Assembly (NCBI RefSeq): GCF_021462225.1
Contig: NC_061806.1
Coordinates: 23,890,144-23,954,143, forward strand
DNA: 64,000 nt
Origin: Girardinichthys multiradiatus
Taxonomy: Eukaryota > Chordata > Actinopteri > Cyprinodontiformes > Goodeidae
Direction of reading: 5' to 3'
Shown here piece after piece: positions 20,601 to 32,725 of the stretch. Each line of letters starts with the position of its first letter. Within the stretch, counting starts at the first letter, position 1. Position numbers and translations under genes: made by a program. The notes beneath the pieces are model-generated. The model did no database searches and was not told the origin of the DNA. It saw only the letters and a list, made by a program, of their open reading frames with translations.

Positions 20601-23600
20601 AGAGTATGGTACCACAATGTTAGAGGCAGTAAATGATCTGTGATGCTGTGGGCTTGGTTTTATTACAAAGACGCTGGGAATCGTATTACACTTTACTGCA
20701 TCATGGGCTCTTTAAAAACGGGTCGTTATTGGGTCATTCTTTAGAAAAATGATCCAAACCATTTCTACCAGAGGTGCATGAAGAACGGAGACCACTGTAT
20801 ATATAAAATACTTCAAATGTGAGAGAAACAAGTACTGGGTTACTTCGTTATTACTTGAATATCAATACAATTATCACTGTAGCTAAACCTTTACTAAATT
20901 CAGTTGAAAAACAACTCAGAGCTCCTTCATACTGTCTGTATGAACATTAACATCACCTACTTTGTCACAGTGTATGTGGAAGAAAAGAGGTCTTACAAAC
21001 TGTTTCTTCTTGTCTGTGCACAAACGAGTCATCTCCTCTTTGTCTGCCTTCATCTCCTCCTCATTGTAGTGGAAGTCACGCACTGTAAACCTGATCCAAA
21101 AAACACAGTAGAGAGCTGGTGAGGAAAACAAACGGATGTGCAGGAGTGCGCTATACCACTACTAATGAAAATAAAAATAAAATAAAGGCAAAGCGAACAA
21201 TAGAAGCCCTCTATTCTGCTAATTGGGAAGGTCAAGGGTAGATAAAATTAGGGGTGTTATAAAACCTACTTCAGCTGTCATTATTATTGGGTGTCTATTC
21301 AGAAGGGACGGATTCATGATTCATATATCAACATGTTTCATTACAAAAACAACCAAACTGTTACATTATGCTGGGAATCAAATGTAGAAAACTTGATATG
21401 AAGGGCAACAGCTACAATATTGTTTTACAAAAGCTATAAAAAGCCTAACAGAGTAGCTACAGATGTGGACAAACTTGTTGACACCCCTGGTAAACAAGCA
21501 AAAAAGCCTTGAAGTAAATTTATCTTTTTTTTATGATTTTGTAGACCTAGTGACCTGTATTCACAGTTCAATTCCCAGACAGGAAATGGGCAAGGTCTAC
21601 AACAGTTTGCTGTACAAACAACCATACACACACACACACACATACATACACACACACCCATACCTAAGGACAATTTAAAGAGACCAATTAACCTAACAGT
21701 CATGTTTTTTGATTGTGACAGGAAGCTGGAGTACTCAGGGAGAACCCACGCATGCTCAGGGAAAACATCCGTCCGTCCGTCGTCTTCCGCTTATCCAGGT
21801 CCGGGTTGCGGGGGCAGCAGACTCAGCAGAGACGCCCAGACGTCCCTCTCTCCAGACACTTCCTCCAGCTCCTCCAGGGGGAGCCCAAGGCGTTCCCAGG
21901 CCAGCCGAGAGACATAGTCCCTCCAGCGTGTCCTGGGCCGTCCCCTGGGCCTCCTCCCGGTTGGACGTGCCTGGAACACCTCCCGAGGAAGGCGTCCAGG
22001 AGGCATCCGGTATAGATGCCCGAGCCACCTCAACTGGCTCCTCTCGATGTGGAGGAGCAGCGGCTCTACTCCGAGCTCCTCCCGGATGGCCGAGCTCCTC
22101 ACCCTTTCTCTAAGGGAGTGCCCGGCCACCCTACCACCCTACGGAGGAAGCTCATTTCAGCCGCTTGTATCCGTGATCTCGTTCTTTCGGTCATGACCCA
22201 AAGTTCATGGCCATAGGTGAGGGTAGGAACGTAGACCGACCAGTAAATTGAGAGCTTTGCTTTTCGGCTCAGCTCTCTCTTCACCACAATGGACCGGCAC
22301 AGCGCCCCCATTACTGTGGCAGCCGCACCGATCCGTCTGTCGATCTCCCGCTCCATTCTTCCCTCACTCGTGAACAAGACCCCGAGATACTTAAACTCCT
22401 CCACTTGAGGCAGGAACTCCCCTCCAACCTGAAGAGGACAAGCCACCCTTTTCCGGTCGAGTACCATGGCCTCGGACTTGGAGGAGCTGATCCTCATCCC
22501 AGCCGCTTCACACTCGGCTGCGAACCGCCACAGCGCATGCTGTAGGTCTTGGCTAGAGGGGGCCAGCAGGACCACGTCATCCGCAAAAAGAAGAGACGAA
22601 ATCCACTGGTCCCCAAACCAGACCCCCTCCGGCCCTTGGCTGCGTCTAGAAATCCTGTCCATAAAAGTTATGAACAGGACCGATGACAAAGGGCAGCCCT
22701 GCCAGAGTCCAACATGCACTGGGAGCAATACATAAATATAACATTAAAATAATAAAAAATATTTCAGCATTTTCATTTTAAAAAATACAAATTTTGAGCC
22801 AACATTACCAAGGAAGCCAACAAATGTGTCCATGTCTGTGTTTAACAGATAAATCAGTAAAAGTTACTTGTTTTCTCTGGCTTTGTGTCTGAAGTCGTCT
22901 ACAGCCTTCCTGAAGAGGGTGACACTGAAAAGGCCGCTGTCGTTGTCTTCAAACAGCTGCCTGCGTAAAAGAGAGGAAAATATGTTGAAGCTAGAATCAT
23001 ACTGCATGTTTGGCATATTTTAGCAGGTAATCAAGTGAAAAATCACATTAACTTTAGACTCAGCTTTACTGCATGTTGTTCTTAGCTTTTGGTAAATATG
23101 GCTTGTAATGATTGCTGGTGAGCAAGAGGAGGCCAACTTAATTTATACACAAAGATACTAACCCAGCGTCTGTGTTTGTTTAGCTTGTAAAAAGGTCAGA
23201 AATGCTACATGTGGCTCAGCGTTGCGGGATTTTAATGACAAATGCTTATAATTCAGAGAGACTTGCAAACAAAATGTTGTTGTTGGTTCTTTCTGAACTT
23301 CAAAAACCACAAAGAAAACACACATAATAGATAATTTTTTTAACAGCTTAAAAAATAACAACAAGTAAAGCTTTTGGAGCGGCCTAGTAAAAGTCCAAAC
23401 TTGTGGTGTGACTTGGACTGTGCAATTAATCGAATTATTCATCCAATTTTGATCTTAGCTCACACCGTTAAACAATTTTTAATGTCAATATTTTAGTATT
23501 TATTTTTGCATGTGTCCTCTTATTTTGTAATGTCTCCCATCTGACACATGCTTCAGCCTCTCCAGAGGCTGAACCCATGTCCTTCGTGCAGCTTTGAAAA

Positions 23601-26600
23601 ATGTCAGCGCAAGTAAAGTTGTCACTGAGTGGGTGACATGGGTCATGGGTCACTCAGGTGGGTATTAATTGACATGTGGTCGGTGCAAAAACACCCCAAG
23701 TTAGACCTAATTTCAGACCTGGAATCAGTCAGGCATGAAATGAACAAAACTGCAAAGGTTCAAAATAGCAAAAGAGTGAAGTAACCAGCACACTCAGTAA
23801 AAACATAGCAGCATTGTTCAGCGAATAAAAATGTCATCAGTTAATTTGTGGGGAAACACTTTAGATTCTAAGGCACAGACCCGAATAAAAAAAAAAACAC
23901 GACGTACAAGATTTGTTTCTCGATGGTGTTTGCGTTCGTCTGCAATACATCAAATCTGCTCAACCATCTCAAATCTAAATCTGGTGTGATCTATTACCGA
24001 ATGTATATTACCGAAATCTGAATAAATGTTTAGGATCTTTTAGTTGCGCCACTAAAACATGAGCAAACGTGTTTGGTAGAAAAAATCTTATTATTAGTGA
24101 CAAATATTAGTTTTCTTTTTTAATACTTATAATGTGTTGATATTTTGCTGATTTTTTTTATATAATTGAATGATTTTATTTCATTAGATGCAGTTTACAT
24201 TTTTTCAACAGTTAAAAGGAACTAAATTGTGTATTATTATTAATTATTTTGTTATATAATGCCTTACATTCGAATATAGGCTTGCTGGTATGTTTATGGG
24301 AATGTTCAACAAGAAGGTATCAGGGTGAATTTCATGTTTCAAATCTATTCACTGTTCTCTAAGTGGGGTGAATGCATTGTTTTTCCACACTCAATTGTTT
24401 TAAATAATTGTTTTCAATATTGACCAAATTAATTCGTTTTAATTTTTCAAAACAAATCAAGCAGCCCAAGGCATGACCTCAAACAGGCCGTTCAAGTTCG
24501 TGCACATTGGATTATGGTTGATTAAAACAACTCTGTAAAGAAAAGACGGTAATTATTCCTCCACATGAATGTAAAAGATTAATTACAGCAGATTTTAAAG
24601 TGACGTACTTAGTGGAACGAGGTACAACCATCTCTGCCAGCGTCTCATACGTCTTCTGCCAGTCAGAGTAGTCCGTCCTGGTGAGAAAGAAAGAAAATAA
24701 ACTCCTTAATGCAATATGCTAAGTAAAATAATACAAAACAGCATATCTTGCAGCTATAGAAATTCAGAATCTTCTTCTCATATTGGTTACAGATAATATT
24801 ACAGAATGTCCTACTTAGGGACAACCACCAGCATGGTAACCAGGTACTCTGAGTCCAGCACAAAGTCATCTTTCTTCACTATGTCAGCCAGACTCCTGGT
24901 CAACAAACTCCCTCTGAAAGAAGACACAAAGTCACTTCAGACTGCTAGTTGAAAAGTTATCTCTACTGTATGTTCTCCATTGAATGATCAGCCTTTTTGT
25001 TCTTTTTGTCACAATTAATAGCCCGTGTTTCAAGATAACTCACGCATTCTTCCTCTCCAGATTTTGCAGGTTTCCCTTCAGATTGTTGTAAGCTGAAGCT
25101 CTGGCCTTCAGGTCGTTGTCTATCTGAGTCACTTGCTAGAAACCATTTGGGAGACAGTAAATATCACCTTACTTACTGCAATGTTAACTCACTTAACAAA
25201 AACTTGAAACTTATACCTAATGTGAACCTTATTTAACAGGAAGAAGTATGAAGAATGTTTTTTACTCCTGTCCAACATAATTTTTCAGAAAACCTAAAAT
25301 AAAAACTAGTAATATAGTTTTTAAAACCTAAGCAGCAGATCATTTACATGCACCCTCAATTGTTAACAAAGACTTGAACTGCAAAACTAATGCAAAACTG
25401 CAGTAATTAAATTCTTCGTTTCCCAGAGAAGGTGAGTGGACACTGCAGAGGACCTCTAAAATACGGATACTTCAATGCTTGTCTTTCCATTAAAGGCTTA
25501 AACAAAGTTGCAAAATAAGTTTTTATTAATTTTTTTAAAGCTTTTCTTAAAATAGAGTCTGTAATAGTAAAAACACAAAACTTCAAAGAGGTTCCTTTTC
25601 TTTCAGACATAAGTAAAAATAAAAAAATGTATATGAAATAAATGTTATACTCCAGTAAAAGATAACATAAAGGTAAGTGGGTTTACCTTGGAGATGATCT
25701 CAGAGATGTTCTTTAGTGATTGTTTGATTGGATATTTAGCCATGTCCCACTGAAATCTGGTAATATAGGTGACCAGGTCGACTGCAAACCACGTAAAGGT
25801 CATCAACAATAAAGAGATGAAGGGAAGGAGTTGCTTTATTGCTGTTTAATTACACTGCCTCGCAAAAGTATTCACACTCCTTCAAACGTTTGCCATTTTG
25901 TTACAAACACTTCACTGTATTCAATGAGACATGGCTTTCAAAAAAAGTTCACAAATAAAAATCTGAAAAGTGTGGAAGGCATCTGTAAAAAACAGAACAA
26001 AAACATGGTTTGTGGTCAATTGCAAATTAGCCTTCTGATGGCTTTCCTTCAGCAATAATTTTCTACCTAAAACTTTTAGTTTACCAGATTTGTGGAGTGA
26101 ATAACAAATTGCTGTCCTATTGACAGATTCCCCCACCTTAACTGTGGATCTCTGCAGCTCCTCCAGAGCTGTCAGTTGTGCCATACTCTTCATTTTCAGA
26201 TGTTTAAACCTTGGGATTATGTTTCTCCACACTTTTCTCCCTGACCTGTCTGCAACATTCCTTGGTCTTCATGGAGCTGTTTGTTCATCAATGTTCTCTA
26301 ACAAACCTCTGAGACCTTCACTGAACAGCTGGGTTTATAATGAGATTCAATTACATATAGGTGGGCTCTATCTACTAATTAGGTGACTTGGTGCAATTGA
26401 TTGTCCTGAATTTTACTTAGCGGTATTAGAGAAAAGGAGGCTGAATACAACACACCTTTAGATTTTTATCTGTTAAAAATCATGTATCATTTCTCTTTTG
26501 GGTCCATAGTTAGGTACCAATTTGCGTTGGTCTGTCACATAAAATGCCAATAAAATACATGGAAGTTTGTGGTTGTAAAAGGTGAAAAGGTTCCAGGGCT

Positions 26601-27138
26601 ATGAATACTTTTGCAGGGAAGTGTATATTGATGATGATTACCTCCGTTGGCCAGTAGGTTCTCCTGGACTTTGTCTCTGCTGTCCTCCAGAACATCAGCC
26701 ATGTACTGAGCAACCTTCTTCACCACACTGAACATGGTTTTAAAAACCAGCATATAGAAGAGGTGGAAATAAAGTTAGGTTCTAAAACAAGTTAAACTAA
26801 GTTTCAAACTATCCAAAAAATAATAATAATAATCATACAAGGTCATAGTGGCAGATTTTACCTTTCCACAAAAGTGTCTAGCTTAGCGAGCTCATCCGAC
26901 AGGCCCACTAAAACGTCAAGAGTCCCAACCTGTTAGATGTAATATCCAGACATACAATGAAGTAAAACAAGCAAAATGTGCAATTATGTAAAGTGTTTTG
27001 CATTACTTTAAGATCGGGGATGTTGAACTTGTGGTTGGTGGACAGAACGTTGGTGCGTGAGGTGGCCACCATCAGCTTGTCCCAGGTCTGCTGGCAGGTC
27101 TTCTCTCCCGGAGCAGAGATCAACCAGAACTCTGTCAT
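17628..27138 (-). CDS. atp6v1c1: V-type proton ATPase subunit C 1
   Basis: Subunit C of the V1 sector of the vacuolar H+-ATPase. It is the clamp linking the peripheral stalks to the V0 collar and is released during reversible disassembly. Twelve coding exons (minus): 27138-27007, 26929-26862, 26727-26642, 25781-25687, 25135-25044, 24913-24815, 24677-24609, 22960-22868, 21090-20997, 19582-19485, 19007-18884, 17726-17628. All have GT-AG borders and consistent phases. They join to 382 residues, the same length as human ATP6V1C1. Diagnostic blocks are [70 protein letters not shown] and [20 protein letters not shown]. It looks intact. The introns hold a Rex3-like LINE and Tc1 remnants, and intron 1 holds a tRNA gene. 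Isoform a or b of the teleost pair cannot be told apart here. Confidence 0.97.
17885..18710 (+). mobile_element. Tc1-type transposon remnant (family A) in atp6v1c1 last intron
   Basis: Plus-strand degenerate transposase. It includes TCTGGAGGAGCTGCAGAGAT near 18108, GGTTCACCTTTCAGCAGGAC near 18457, and a short open stretch with [20 protein letters not shown] ending in [10 protein letters not shown]. The terminus-like TGCCTTGCAAATAATGTATT lies near 17972. Antisense to the host gene and full of indels. Confidence 0.8.
20200..20800 (+). mobile_element. Degenerate Tc1-like remnant in atp6v1c1 intron
   Basis: ACAAATGAGGCCGGAAAAGA, CAGTCAGGCGGATAGTGAAA and GTGATGCTGTGGGCTTGG (near 20639) match the layout of a Tc1 N-terminal region followed by the MLWAW-type core. 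Much decayed. Resembles the remnant at 15650-15850. Confidence 0.5.
21440..21765 (-). repeat. Interspersed repeat fragment with CA microsatellite
   Basis: CACCCCTGGTAAACAAGCAA near 21482 resembles a mariner-type terminus. A CA-rich tract spans about 21626-21658. CAATTTAAAGAGACCAATTA to GAGAACCCACGCATGCTCAG (about 21671-21760) is the reverse orientation of the fish repeat also found at 44250-44612. It abuts the LINE tail. Confidence 0.6.
21766..22731 (-). mobile_element. Rex3-like (RTE-group) LINE, 5-prime truncated
   Basis: The minus-strand frame 22728-22099 encodes the end of a reverse transcriptase: [40 protein letters not shown] with the FADD box, [20 protein letters not shown] and [20 protein letters not shown]. 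After a one-base shift near 22120, the frame 22129-21791 gives the C-terminus ([40 protein letters not shown]). The 3-prime end reads GGATAAGCGGAAGACGACGG then a GACG repeat, typical of this family. It is 5-prime truncated as usual for LINEs and lies in sense in an atp6v1c1 intron between the exons at 22868-22960 and 20997-21090. Confidence 0.9.
25853..26625 (-). mobile_element. Internally deleted Tc1-type transposon (family A)
   Basis: Left end TGCCTCGCAAAAGTATTCAC at 25857, right end GAATACTTTTGCAGGGAAGT at about 26604. These are inverse terminal sequences flanking about 770 bp. Inside, on the minus strand, is the HTH-side transposase remnant (CTCTGGAGGAGCTGCAGAG near 26150). The catalytic core is missing, so it is a non-autonomous derivative in an atp6v1c1 intron. 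Confidence 0.82.
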
Positions 27139-28038
27139 GGCTGCCCACAGGAAGTTTATCCAACCGGCCGCTGGTGTAGAGAAATCACTGAACAGGAAGG
27201 AGTAATAGTTATTAGATCTGAATTAAGCACACAACTTTGAGTAATACGTTGCAGCTTAAAAAAAATGTGTTGGTCTTCTGCACAGAAAACACAAGAAATC
27301 CTGGAAATTGGATTAATGTAAGTTGAAAACAGTGCCTTGGTATAAAAACATTTAAATAAAATAACAGAGGTTGGCAACAACAAAACATCTGCAACTGCAA
27401 ATTTGTAGAAAGTCAAGTGATATTTAGGGGAAAACAGAGACATTGTGTTTGTATTTGTATTCTATGGTAAAGTACTAGTAAAGTCTATTTTTAAAAAAGT
27501 GAAGGGGGAAAATGTGCACACTAGAAGAAGAACAAGAACACAAAATGAATTCATAAATAATTATATAAATTATAAGAGTAAATAAAAATTAAAAAGTAAA
27601 AAAGTTAGTCTGGTGCAATTAATTACCCTTCCTGCCGCCATTATTTTGTATTTATTTATTTACAAAGAAGGTCTGTCCCACCTTTGAATTTCGTTTAAAC
27701 CAGTCTTTTTATGACCTTTACCTCACACAGCTGTATGCTCCACACCTTTACGAGTTCACTATATGATGACATCACCTTCATAGAACAGTTTTTAAACACA
27801 CCTTTCTTAATTTGTGGCACAAAACAGAGGAGAGTTTTTGGAGTCTAACATGGAACCAGTCAGGGCAAAACTTGTAAAGTATGTTTTCCTTATCATGGCT
27901 ATTTATGTTTATTCATGAACTATGCTTCAACTTTAATTGTAATTTCTGATTCTTCTATTACTTCTTTTATCATCTAATGTTTTAAACAGGTTTTTTACTG
28001 ATGGATAAATGTTTTCACATTTAAAAAGGAAAGGTGGG

Positions 28039-28043
28039 AAAAA
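28039..28043 (-). terminator. Pol III terminator of tRNA-Gly
   Basis: Five T residues on the minus strand, four bases after the tRNA 3-prime end. Confidence 0.85.
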
Positions 28044-28047
28044 CGAT

Positions 28048-28118
28048 GCGTTGGCCGGGAATCGAACCCGGGTCAACTGCTTGGAAGGCAGCTATGCTAA
28101 CCACTATACCACCAACGC
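28048..28118 (-). tRNA. tRNA-Gly (anticodon TCC)
   Basis: Minus-strand 71-nt cloverleaf beginning GCGTTGGTGGTATAGTGG (acceptor stem, A box). Anticodon loop CTTCCAA with anticodon TCC, B-box GGTTCGATTCC in the T arm, and 3-prime GGCCAACGC pairing with the 5-prime GCGTTGG. A TTTTT Pol III terminator follows at 28043-28039. CCA is not encoded, as expected in eukaryotes. No intron. Transcribed in the same direction as the host gene atp6v1c1. Confidence 0.97.
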
Positions 28119-28535
28119 CTATCGACAGCGAGACATCCACAGAGCATCTGTCTCACGGAGTGCGGCCTATTTTTCATCTTATTGTGTCTTCCTTCTTTCG
28201 GAGCGCATTTCCTTAATATTTCTTTAGTTACAAAGAGCAGAACTGCATACTGCGGAAAAAGACAGGTCTGCTGACTTACGGTCATATGATCAGTCTAAGC
28301 TGTGAAGCGTTGCTAAATAGTTGTCCTCCACTTAATTAAGCGAGGTGAACGTCGCATGAACACGGGGCACTCCTCAGATAGCAGATAGCCATCAGTGCAA
28401 GAAAAATATATATGAAAAGAAAAGCAGCTGAATAAACCTGCTTTATGTTATCCTTGCTGCTGTTGACACGGGCTTGTTTATTGCTTCAGCCACACGCTGT
28501 CACGACACCGATCACTGGAGGACTGCTGCACTTAC

Positions 28536-28720
28536 CGATGAGCCTGACGGTCTCAACACTGTGTTCACGGGGTTTAAGTCGGTAAAACAGACACCGCTTC
28601 CCATATATGAAGCTCAAAATAGTAGGTTTAACATTCACAGGTCCTTCAGCTGGGCATCTCACTCACTGTCAGCTGATCAAGGAAGAGGATCTGCGTTTGC
28701 GCAACAACTCCTTCTACACT
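28536..28720 (-). other. Candidate non-coding first exon and promoter of atp6v1c1
   Basis: A consensus minus-strand donor (CTCATCG then GTAAGT, GT at 28535-28534) bounds a relatively GC-rich segment about 1.4 kb upstream of the ATG exon. V-ATPase C genes usually have a non-coding exon 1. The start site and exon extent are guesses. Confidence 0.4.
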
Positions 28721-28917
28721 GCTGCCCTCGTGTGGTAGTAAAAAGACAAGCATTTAAAACGTCTGGATGGAAATATCTCATTTTATTCTTTAATCCATTT
28801 CCTTCTTATTCATTTCTGTTTAATTATACTTTTTTAGAATTTGTACTTTATTGAAATAACATGGCTCTCAAGACATCTACAGTAACAACCAGACGTTTAG
28901 AAAGGTACAAAGTTTTT

Positions 28918-29131
<214 letters not shown>

Positions 29132-32100
29132 ATCACCTAAAATTAAATAACATTTCTGATCCTTGGCATTTGTTTGGAACACTGAATTTCAAGAAATCCC
29201 TGTTAAAACTGAGATAAAGACAGGGCACAACATATATTTGTAAATATTGTAGTTCTTTATTAATATGTAATTTACACAGCATGCCAAATTGTTAGGAACA
29301 AGATCACAATAGATCAAATATTAGGCAAATGTAGTTTTGAACGTTGTTCAAAGCTCATAAATTCTTATATTTTTTATAGTATGGAAAATGATTTAATGCC
29401 AGACCCAAGTGGAAGCAACACGAAAGCAGTCAGTTAGGCTCAGTGGCAGAATAGAAGAATAAACCTAAAGCTTGAGTTTGGAAACATATATATATTTGAG
29501 ACCTGATGCATTTGATCAATGTTGATCATATAGCTAATAAAGCTTTTTTGTTTCTATTTTTGTTTCTATTTTTTGTTGGAAAAGCCGGATCATTGATTAT
29601 ACCTAAATCCAGTGGTTTTGTAGAGCAAATGATGTTAGCGTGTGTTTGACAAGTTCAGCATTTTAAAAACAGTGCCACCTTGTGGTAAGATAGAGATACT
29701 GTAATATTTACTTTATTAGCTGCCACCGTCAGGCTGCAGTAGACGTCTTGAAATGAGAAACTTCCTTATCCAACGATGAACTGTTTGTAATTCTTAAACA
29801 TAGCTATTTTGTAGAGTCTTAACAGTTAAATGTTCACCTGTATAATGCAACTATGTGTTTAAAAGTTTGCAATGAAGCTCCTGCATTACCTGTGACAAAA
29901 AGAATACAAAATAAATAAGAATTAAATAAATAAGAATATATATATATATTAAATTAGGATGAGATTTTTTGCGGGAAAGATTATGACGACACGGACAGAA
30001 AATCCAAAACAGTGTATCTTTGTTAGGGATAGCATCGATGTAAATAGTTAAACTACTGACTGTTCTGAAATTAGTTTTTCCTTTAAAAACACTAAAACAA
30101 CTGTGATTTTTATATTCAATTTGACTTCTTTAGAACGTTTTCATCAGAATGTTGCAATAAGATTGCTGTTAGAAATATTGCTATCAGAATAAACCTTTTG
30201 CAGCACATGTCATTGTAAATCTGATATGCCAATACTGGGCATAAAAAGAATGCCATTTTTGTCTTTTATTAGTTTGGATTTTTTTTATTTTTTTTTTTCA
30301 AAGTGTGAAACTAATTATTTATTCTGATTTTAGTTTCTATCTGTTACTACTGGCTCCATTTAAAATATCCTTTCTTAGCACAATGAATGCATTTTAATGA
30401 GACTGAGAGGAACCAGAGCACAACATTGGATTTTCTCCCAATCCTCATGTGAATATCAAAGCACATTCCTTACTTGTCCTGTAAAAGTAGTAAAAACAAG
30501 CTTTTATGCCTGTAAAAAGAATATGCAAAATGGCAAGAGTTTGAAAAGTAAATACATTTCTTAGAAATACGTTATCTCTAAATTCTTTTATGACTGCAAA
30601 GAAAACCTGAAAGCATCTAGATTCACTGGATGAAAACATTTTAAAAGACTTGCATTAAAGGACTTTCTTCGCTATTCACAATCTTTAGGGCCTAAATATG
30701 CCAGAGTGTTTTTTCAGTTCATTTGAGTGCCATAAAACAAAGATAAGGGCCCAAACAGTTCCACCATAGCACAAAACAAAAGCATATAACTGAAGCAAAT
30801 GTAGGCCGAGCTTTTCTGCTTGTCTTAACGGTGTGTGGTCTATAGAAATTTATATAAAAAATCATACTGCATTAGAAACTTCCCACATCAATCTGGATTG
30901 TCCAAAAAGGTCAGCTAAAGGCTCAAAAATGAAAAATAAGATAGGGGGTAAAGAAAACAAAGAGTTAATAGTAAAAAATTCAACATATTTTAATTCCCCA
31001 CATTGCAAGAAACACAGGCAGACAGACTTTAAACAGAAATCAGGTTTTTAAAACTTCAGCTAGAATTGCCTGATCCTTTTGCAATAAGAGGGCTTCTGGC
31101 TCACTGACTCTCACAACTTTCTCATGAGCATGTTTCACTGCTCATAAGCGCACTTCGAAGAAAATCATATAAAAATAAGTCCCTTTATATTTTGGTGGGT
31201 GCAGTAAATTATTATCACTGTACAGAAAGCTAAAAATAGGGTTTTCAGGCTCCAACTAAGCTGGGAAAATGCCTTAAGCTGTTCAAAGGAAGTCTGAGCA
31301 GGTTTGGACTATCAGCCTTACTCTCATACATTATATATTGCCTCACGCTTTTGTAATATAACAAATGGCACAAACTGCCCTGTCTTCCCTTCCTTGTTCA
31401 TAATTCTTGAACTACAATTACTTTGTTAAGTGTAATTTATTGGAGTAAATAGACCAGCATAAAGTTGCAAATAATTTGGTAAATGAAAGGAATTGATACA
31501 TGGTTTCATTTTTTCGCAATAAAAAAAAAAAAAAAAGTAGTGTGCATATGTTTTTACTCCCCTGGGGCTAGTTAATATTTAGTATAACCCATTTGCGCTA
31601 CAAATCCAGTTGCATTGTTTTGGAGTATGTCTTTAAAATCTTTCCAGATTAAGAGACTGACCCTTTATCCCATTCTTCTTTGTGAAACAGTGTTTGATTT
31701 ACTGCTACCTCTGTCCCAGGTCAGCGTTGTAAATGAAAACTAGTTTTCCAACCTCTTACTTGGTTTAATAAAGGTTACAAGAAAATTAAATTTAAAAACA
31801 GCTGAGTCAGATTGGGTGGAGAGCATCTGGGAACAGACAGCCTTGCCAAAGATTCTTTTCAGATTCGGGTCTGGACTTTGACTACATCAATCTAACACAT
31901 AGCTATAATTCCTCTGCAGAACACAGGACCTACATTACAAGTTGTGGTTGAATTGAACAAGTTCAAGTACTTTTTCCAATCGATTTTAAGGCATTGCCGA
32001 ATTTTATAAGTATCCAGAAAACGTGTTGTTACACATCAGTTATTCTCTATTGGTTGCTGAACTGTATCTTCATGTACACATAAACGCAAGTAATTCAAAC

Positions 32101-32490
32101 AGGAAGTAGCTTGATTTTATCAAATAAACATTAAAAAAAAAAAACATTTTAAAAAGTGCAACATTATCTTTTATGAACATTAGCAGCACAATAAAATGTA
32201 TAACAAGGATATCAGCCGTGGGAATGTTTTTTTTTTTTTTTTTTTGTGGGGACAGATGAACAAGTTTATTCAAAGGTGAATAACAGTTTAAGCTCTGCTG
32301 TGAATTATCTACTATATTACACATTTGTCTTGCCATGCTTTTTCAGCATTTAAATAAAGATTGACTGCTGGTGTAAAATTACATCTAAACTATGTACAGT
32401 AGGTTTTACATTTACAAAAATGGTATTTGTGGAAAGTGTATGGTTATGTAACCTAAATAAACAGGTCGGGGATACAATATTCGGAAATAC
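29132..32490. other. atp6v1c1-azin1 divergent intergenic region
   Basis: AT-rich. The only recognisable element is a decayed DNA-transposon-like repeat at about 31530-31740 (TGTGCATATGTTTTTACTCC, TAATATTTAGTATAACCCAT). Poly-A and poly-T runs occur at 31521-31535 and 32227-32245. No gene seen. Confidence 0.5.
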
Positions 32491-32725
32491 ATATTTGGTA
32501 TGCGCTCAAAAACGCAGAGCGCTCATTGGTGAAACTGAAACGGCTGGCTCCGCCCACCGGCCGTTTATTACCTTTTCTACTTCCCCCTGCCTGTCTTCCA
32601 GTAGTTCTCCACCCACCAACCAAGATAGCGAACGCTGCTCAGCCAACGCGGGTTCCCGTTCCCAAACATATGGCAAAAATAGCCTATTTTCTTTCTTTCA
32701 ACGTTGGGTCCACTACTCTTTAAAA
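32491..32725 (+). promoter_or_regulatory. azin1: azin1 promoter and leader start
   Basis: An inverted CCAAT box (ATTGG at 32525-32529) and a GC box (CCGCCC at 32550-32555) lie just upstream of the exon that carries the upstream ORF. No TATA box at a fixed spacing. The start site probably lies between about 32560 and 32660 but is not determined. Confidence 0.5.
32670..32723 (+). CDS. Short AUG upstream ORF in azin1 leader
   Basis: ATG at 32670, 17 codons (MAKIAYFLSFNVGSTTL), TAA at 32721-32723. It ends two bases before the AUU start proposed for the conserved azin1 uORF and is in another frame. It is only relevant if transcription starts upstream of 32670. Confidence 0.45.
   Translation: MAKIAYFLSFNVGSTTL

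Larger units (their letters stand above)
27139..28535 (-). other. atp6v1c1 first intron and 5-prime UTR portion
   Basis: A plausible minus-strand acceptor (TCTACACCAG) at 27172-27171 would start the ATG exon at 27170, giving 32 bases of leader before the ATG at 27138. The remaining intron contains the tRNA-Gly gene and no other recognised feature. Confidence 0.45.

Noticed and set aside
21702..22216. Several GC-rich plus-strand frames
   Set aside because: Antisense of the Rex3-like LINE reading frame.
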